This document shows, in pieces, positions 58,745 through 64,000 of a DNA stretch of 64,000 bases; the first letter of the stretch is position 1; each line of letters opens with the position of its first letter. Source of the DNA: Papio anubis (lineage: Eukaryota; Chordata; Mammalia; Primates; Cercopithecidae); contig NC_044984.1 in the NCBI RefSeq assembly GCF_008728515.1, positions 88,273,181 through 88,337,180 on the forward strand. Direction: 5' to 3'. The notes under the pieces were generated by a model, which had not been told where the DNA came from, searched no databases, and saw nothing but the letters and a program-made list of their open reading frames with translations. The translations under genes were made by a program, and so were the position numbers.

Positions 58745-59337
58745 TGATACTTGAGGTTCACTGCCTCATGCCAAAGAAATCGAGGACGCAGACACACACA
58801 CAGTGAGTTTAACAGGCGAAAGAAAGAAAACAGGTCTCTTCCCTGCAGAGAGGGGGATTCCCGAATGGGTCTTCCGGTTCCATGGTGGAATGCACAAGGT
58901 TTTATAGACCATCTCGAGGAGGCGGTGTCTGATTTACATAGGGCCCAAAGATTGGTTGGACCAGGTGTGTTATTTACATAACATGCGAAGAGGATGACCA
59001 CGCCACCCTAATCTTTTATTATGCAGATGGGTTCTCTACCTGACTGGCGCCATATTGCCTGTTCCCTTACTGTACACGTGGTGACAAAGAAAAGGGAAGA
59101 TGTAGCCTCCATGTTGAACATGCCTGGCCCCCAGGTAGCCTTTTCCTATGGGCACAGCTGCCAGCATTCATCCGTGCAGGCTTCCAGTTTGCTTGTCTAT
59201 GTTTGCAGCTCCAATTTTCAGGCCACTCTCTGTTAGAAAAGAAATTATTTGGGGGCTGCTTTTTATTAAAAGGGTAACCTTGCTGAGGACTCTCTTACCC
59301 TCACCAACTGCCTAATTTCTTTCTAGCTCCTGTATCA
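58745..59337 (-). mobile_element. ERV1-like LTR, antisense, with terminal inverted repeats
   Basis: Ends are TGATAC (58745-58750) and GTATCA (59332-59337), an exact 6-bp inverted repeat as in retroviral LTR termini. On the minus strand a TATAAAACC box reads at about 58898-58906, followed by a CCTGTTAAACTCACTGTG-type R/U5 region. No internal retroviral sequence adjoins it. The four bases on each side do not match, so the duplication has decayed or the ends are slightly off. Confidence 0.72.
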
Positions 59338-60267
59338 AAAGGGTCCCCATCCACCTGCACAGGCATGAGAGGGAAGGCCCCTCTGTATAAACCCTATAAG
59401 GAAAGTAACTTTGAAATGACCAAGCCACTTCTTGTTTCTTGATCTTGCTATCCCCAGCCTTTTCTGCCCCTCCATCTGCTCAGCTCTTCAGAGCGCCCTT
59501 TCTATTTTACAGATAAGATGCTGCCTGATTCACAAATCAATGATAAAAACCAACCGGACCTTTAAACTCAATGTGTGGAAATTTTGTTCTTTGACAGTGT
59601 GAAGCCACATCTGAGGCTGCGTCCAACTCCAGAACCTAAGAGCCCTCGGGCCCTCCCCCACTTCCCACCTCCACCCCCGCTTCCCCTGCAGACTGCTGTC
59701 ATTCATGGATTGAGGATTTTCAAAAAATTGGGATCTAAACAACAAAATGGATTTGGTTGCCACCATTCTATGAAATTTTTTTGTTGTTGTGGATGATTCA
59801 GAAAACCTTCAACAGCTTCTTTCGCCTCAGGGTCAATGTGTTTGAGGGGGAGAGTTATTGTAGGTCTATATGCAGACAAGTGAGGTTCCTTGAATTATAA
59901 ACACCCTTATTCCCATCCCCACAGGTGGCAGGTCAGGTTGGCTTAACCCAAAGGGAGAAGCCTATGTAGGCTGGGGGTAGGTGCGGTGAGACAGGAGGCC
60001 TCCCAAGGAGGGGCCTGTAGTAGTTAGGCCTGCCATCACCGTGGATGCCGTGGAATTGAAAAGATGAGACAAGCAGGACCCTCCTCTTAGGGACCTGTAG
60101 GGGATGGACTGGTGGGAGAGGGTCCAGCGTGGAAATAAAGGAAAACCTTGAGTCCCATTAAGGGAAATTCTAGGCACCTAGCTAGCCCTGAGGAGCTTAG
60201 CCCCATGCTTAGACCCTAATCCAGATAAGCAACTTGATAAGCAAGAAGGTAATAGTTGTCTAAAACA
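59338..60267. other. Intergenic DNA without a recognised gene
   Basis: No confident repeat or exon. The stretch 59560-59800 has open frames on both strands without a known domain. Confidence 0.4.
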
Positions 60268-60563
60268 GGCTGGGCACAGTGGCTCATGCCTGTAATCCCA
60301 GCACTTTGGGAGGCTGAGTTGGGTGGATCACTTGAGGTCAGGAGTTTGAGACCAGCCTGGCCAATATGGTGAAACCTTGTCTCTACTAAAAACACGAAAA
60401 TTAGCCAGGCGTAGCGGTGCATGCCTGTAATCCCGGCTACCTGGGAGCCTGAGGCAGGAGAATTGCTTGAAGCTGGGAGGCAGAGCTTGCAGTGAGCTGA
60501 GATGGCACCACTGCACTCCAGCCTGGGCGACAGAGACTCCATCTCAAAAAAAAAAAAAAAAAA
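60268..60563 (+). mobile_element. AluS, sense
   Basis: GGCTGGGCACAGTGGCTCAT to an A-rich tail. TCTAAAACA before and CCTAAAACA after suggest the target-site duplication. Confidence 0.93.
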
Positions 60564-60799
60564 GAAAAAAAAAGTAACCTAAAACAATAGCCGAGGAAGC
60601 CAGAGTCACGGGATGCTTGGTTCCCTATAGAAACTAAAGATAGCATCTTAACATGCATCTCTGAATTGTTTTTCAGAAACCTGGACTATCACTAAACCCA
60701 TCCCCCCACGTATAGATCTCAGATAAGGGGGAACTAGGAACTGAACTCTGATCACCGTACTTTGTTCTAAATTTCTTCCTGAAGGGCCTAGAGAAAGTC

Positions 60800-61190
60800 A
60801 CACCCAAAGAGGCAGAGCTAACCTTTATTTCTGCTGGTCCCAAATTTTTAAACAAAGCTTCTTTTTCTTAACCAGTTGCAAATCAGAAAAGCTTTGAATC
60901 TACTTATGACCTTTAAGGCTTCTGCTTCAAGATATCCTGCCCTTTTAGGCCCAAACCAGTATGTAACCTGGGTATTGATTTATGATTTTGCCTGTAACTT
61001 CTGCTTTCCTGAAATTTCCACCTGCCTTTAAAAACGCTTACCTGCAAGCCATCAGGGAGGTGGGGACTTAATGCTTATTAGTTGCCTGGTTCTCCTTGCA
61101 TAGTGCCCTGCAAATAAACACCTTCCTTTCTCCCACTGCAAACTTTGGTGCAGATATCTGGTCTTGCTGCACTGGGGAAGTGGACTTCAG
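60800..61190 (+). mobile_element. LTR related to MER39, sense
   Basis: Shares CCAGTTGCAAATCAGAAAAG, GAATCTACTTATGACCT and GGTATTGATTTATGATTTTG with the MER39-like copies. AATAAA lies at 61113-61118. More diverged at its end, so possibly a sister family. Confidence 0.6.
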
Positions 61191-61894
61191 TTAGATTCTA
61201 TAATATACTAAAGGGGCTGCCTTTGATTACCTGGGCTGGGGAGTAGGTCTCCCCATAAACTCCAGTGAGGAACAAAAGAGACACACTAAATGTCTCACCA
61301 TGCTAAGACCTCATTCCAGATACCTGTAGATATCTAGGCTGTCGATTTGGAACATCACCATTGCAACAATATGGAGCATCTACTCTGGGTCATCAGGCAG
61401 AAAGTAATTTATATTCATGATCTCAATTGATTCTCAACAACTGAGTCAGGAAAAATACAGCGTGGTCACAGGAGAATAGAAAATTCCAGGAGCATTTTCA
61501 CATGCCTTGCAAAAAGGAAACTCTGGAAATAACTACAGAAGCTAGGGGCTGATAAGACCCTGAAAAACCAGGGTGTGGGTCAAGCTGGCTAAGACTAACT
61601 GGACCCAACATAGTGCTGGATTTGACCTAGATTTCTCCCAAGACCTCATTATACCCTCACCCACCAGCGCCATGACAGTTCCAGGAACACCCATATTTGG
61701 TGTAAAAATGGGTGGCACTACAGTTCCAAGAAATCCTCACATTTTTCCAGGAATCTTTATGAATATTCCACCCCTTGGTTAAAGAAATCAATAGTGATAG
61801 GAACCCCAAGCTCCATGTGACTCTCTCTTTTGAGTATGCCAGCACTCCCTTGTCTTGAGTGTGTACTTTTGCTTTGCAATCAAGCTCTGTATCT
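61191..61894. other. Intergenic DNA; MIR-like trace
   Basis: 61375-61450 contains ATTTATATTCATGATCTC, an ancient-repeat word. Nothing coding. Confidence 0.4.
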
Positions 61895-62192
61895 AGCCAG
61901 GCACAGTGGCACATGCTTGTAATCCAAGCACTTTGGGAGACTGAGGCAGGAGGATCACTTGAGTCCAGGAGTTTAAGACCAGCCTGGCAACATGGAGAAA
62001 CGCCATCTCCACACACACACACACAAAATACAAAAAGTAGCTGGGCATGGTGGTGCACACCTGTAGTCCCAGCTACACAGTGGGTTGAGGTGGGAGGATC
62101 ACTTGAGCCTGGGAGGTCGAGGCTGAGAATATGCCAATGCACTCCAGCCTGGGCGACAGAGTGAGACCCTGTCTCAAAAATAAAAATAAACA
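61895..62192 (+). mobile_element. AluJ/S, sense
   Basis: AGCCAGGCACAGTGGCACAT, a CA-rich middle linker (62011-62025), right arm and AAAATAAAAATAAAC tail. Confidence 0.92.
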
Positions 62193-62359
62193 AATCTCCA
62201 TACTTTCACTGTTGTTCAACTCCTCCTTGAATTCCTTCTTATGAAAGTGCCAAGGGCCTGGATACTGGCTAGAGTCAAGGTCCCACCATTGTTTGGGGAC
62301 CTCTCCCAGCCCACCAGTTTTACAACTATCTCATGTTGTAGGAATAATATTATTCGTAT

Positions 62360-62480
62360 TACTACAACATTGCCCGAAGTCAAGAGATGGAGAAATTAGG
62401 TCAGCAAAAAGTTAAGTCGTTGTCTCAAAGTCAATTGATTAGTGAGTGTTGGGGCTGCGATTTGTCTCAGGGATGCCTCT
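62360..62480 (-). repeat. MIR-like fragment, antisense
   Basis: GAGATGGAGAAATTAGGTCA and TTAGTGAGTGTTGGGGCTGC follow the reverse-complement MIR layout. Confidence 0.6.
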
Positions 62481-62509
62481 CTCCCAGCCCAGGGATCATC
62501 CCCAACCCT

Positions 62510-62664
62510 CCAGTCAGACTGCCAGGTTCAAATCCCAGCTCTATCGCTCACAAGCTGTGTGGCCTTGGGTAAGTTACTGAATCTGTCTGCATCTGTTTCA
62601 CTGTGTGAAAAGTGGTAATAAAAATAGGACCTAGCTCATGGAGATGCTGCAAGGATTTAATGAA
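62510..62664 (+). repeat. MIR fragment, sense
   Basis: GGTTCAAATCCCAGCTCTAT, CAAGCTGTGTGGCCTTGGGT and GTAATAAAAATAGGACCTAG in MIR order; cut by the next Alu. Confidence 0.85.
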
Positions 62665-62942
62665 GGCTGGGTGCAGTGGCTCATGCCTGTAATCCCAGCA
62701 GTTTGGGAAGCCAAGGTGGGAGGATCACCATGGGCAACATAGTGAGACCTCCACCTCCACAAAAAGAAAATTTAAAAAAATTAGCCAGGCATGGTGGTGC
62801 CACCTGTAGTACAGCTACTTGGGAGGCTGAGGCAGGAGGATTGCTTGAGCTTCGGAGGTCAAGGCTGCAGTGAGCTGTGATTGTACCACTGCACTCCAGA
62901 CTGGGTGACAGAGAAGGACTCTGTATCCAAAAGAAAAAAAAA
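62665..62942 (+). mobile_element. AluJ, sense
   Basis: GGCTGGGTGCAGTGGCTCAT with a deletion in the left arm. GGATTTAATGAA before and AGATTTAATGAG after form a target-site duplication, splitting the MIR. Confidence 0.92.
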
Positions 62943-63094
62943 ATAGATTTAATGAGTGAGAACTAAACTCTGACTTTTTTTTCCTCTTGCCCAAATTCCT
63001 ATCTAAGGGGCCTGGGGATTCATGCCTTAGAAACCATAAAATCTCATTAGACAGGTTTTATTAGCCATTTTTGTTTTTAACTTTTTTTTATTGT

Positions 63095-63192
63095 GATGGG
63101 GGGCTGGTCTCAAACTCCTGGGCTCAAGTGACCTCCTGCCTTGACCTCCCAAAGTGTTGGGATTACAGGTGTGAGCCCCCACATCTGACTGG
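63095..63192 (-). mobile_element. Alu fragment, antisense
   Basis: GGCTGGTCTCAAACTCCTGG through GGGATTACAGGTGTGAGCC; only about 100 bp of the left arm remains. Confidence 0.85.
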
Positions 63193-63419
63193 GTTTTATT
63201 AATCTTATATAATGTGGCTTACTTTACAACCTGACTCAGATATAGCATCACATGACAGATAGCAGACCCTGAAGGAAACCAAAATATTTTACCCCAAAAT
63301 ATATTTCCTTGATGTATTTTGAAATGGCTGCCACAGGGCCAACAGATTGAAATGACTTTGCAAATCCATCTTTTGTGGGGAAATTTTGCATCTGTAGCGA
63401 ATCTCCATTAATGTAGCTA

Positions 63420-63850
63420 GGACTTTCTCCTTCTAGGTCTTTCCCTGGTTAACTGAGAGTCTGACACCTTTAAAGTCTGAGAAGAGACATTCACTATCCT
63501 CTCTGAGAGCTGCCACCTATAAGGTTCATCTACATAACAAGAACCTTGGTCTCCACAACCTCCTTATCTCAGTTCAGGCTTTCCTTTCTACTGATTTCAA
63601 GGATTTAAATCAAGCTTTGTGATGTCATGCTTCTTGGGCCAATCCAGTGTATACTTTGCATGTATTGATTTATGATTTTAACTGCAATTCCTGTCTCCCC
63701 AAAATGTCTAAAACCAAACTGTAACCTGACTGGCTTAGGTTTCCTTTCTCAGGTCCTCTTGAGATTGTGTAACCTGGGATGAAGGTACTCACATCATCTT
63801 GGAATAAACTTATTTAAATATATTTTGGCAGAATTTGGTTTTGCCATCAA
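63420..63850 (+). mobile_element. MER39-like LTR, sense
   Basis: GGTCTCCACAACCTCCTTAT, GGGCCAATCCAGTGTATAC, GTATTGATTTATGATTTTAA and CAAAATGTCTAAAACCAAAC match 51842-53081. AATAAA at 63803-63808. Confidence 0.72.
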
Positions 63851-64000
63851 CATAAGTTTATAAGTGTAAAGCACTTAGGACATGTCTATCACATAGAGAA
63901 CAATAAGTATTAGTGCTATTATTATTCCTATCATTGTTAGTGTGATTTCAGTTATTTCCAAGAAATGATATGAGCCTGATGGGCCATCAACATTGTCCTT
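63851..64000 (+). repeat. MIR-like tail at window edge
   Basis: GTGTAAAGCACTTAGGACAT and GAACAATAAGTATTAGTGC resemble the 3' part of a sense MIR. Confidence 0.6.

Noticed and set aside
61657..62193. 178-codon minus-strand open frame
   Set aside because: Mostly Alu translated on the opposite strand, including the CA linker as CVCVCG.
1..64000. tRNA, rRNA, 7SL or snRNA genes
   Set aside because: I saw no cloverleaf or snRNA-type sequence by eye; 7SL-like text is all within Alu. A tRNAscan or Infernal run would settle it.
6202..64000. A second protein-coding gene downstream of CRADD
   Set aside because: No open stretch outside transposons shows a recognisable domain together with splice signals; everything long is either repeat-derived or low-complexity.

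Overview
The window is primate nuclear DNA, most likely from an Old World monkey rather than human. It has dense Alu elements of J, S and Y type, L1 fragments of several ages, MIR, L2 and MaLR remnants, and one recognisable coding exon. Two antisense AluY copies (about 10707-11013 and 26864-27166) read GGCTTGAGCCACC near the Alu head, a form I associate with cercopithecoid AluY lineages. The one coding exon differs at several residues from the human protein as I remember it.

Region 1-6640 is the 3' end of CRADD (RAIDD), the death-domain adaptor that bridges PIDD1 and caspase-2, on the + strand. Positions 1-5899 are its last intron, 5900-6201 are the final coding part (residues 100-199, the whole death domain), and the 3'UTR runs to poly(A) signals near 6481 and 6619. 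No other protein-coding gene is supported; the remaining roughly 57 kb reads as intergenic DNA.

Region 6641-31270 holds MIR fragments, a short local duplication (8802-8927 and 10581-10706), MaLR and ERV LTRs (about 13984-18360 and 19174-19400), a TIR-flanked DNA transposon split by an Alu (22519-23140), a second short local duplication (25565-25694 and 27215-27344), and old L1/HAL1-like DNA. Region 31270-38975 is one nearly full-length but dead antisense L1, with an unusual 5'UTR containing an inverted repeat and tandem-like units.

Region 39000-64000 has further Alus (one head-to-tail pair), a TTTCC pentanucleotide array, a solo LTR with clean target-site duplications (44441-44864), an antisense LTR with terminal inverted repeats (58745-59337), a MER5A-like hAT element, and three LTRs of MER39-like type (about 51842-53081, 60800-61190, 63420-63850).

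I found no new gene system. The best leads are the substitution at CRADD residue 164, the L1 5'UTR inverted repeat, the two micro-duplications, and the LTRs carrying promoter or poly(A) motifs downstream of CRADD. All family names are from recall and visual comparison; no database search was run.
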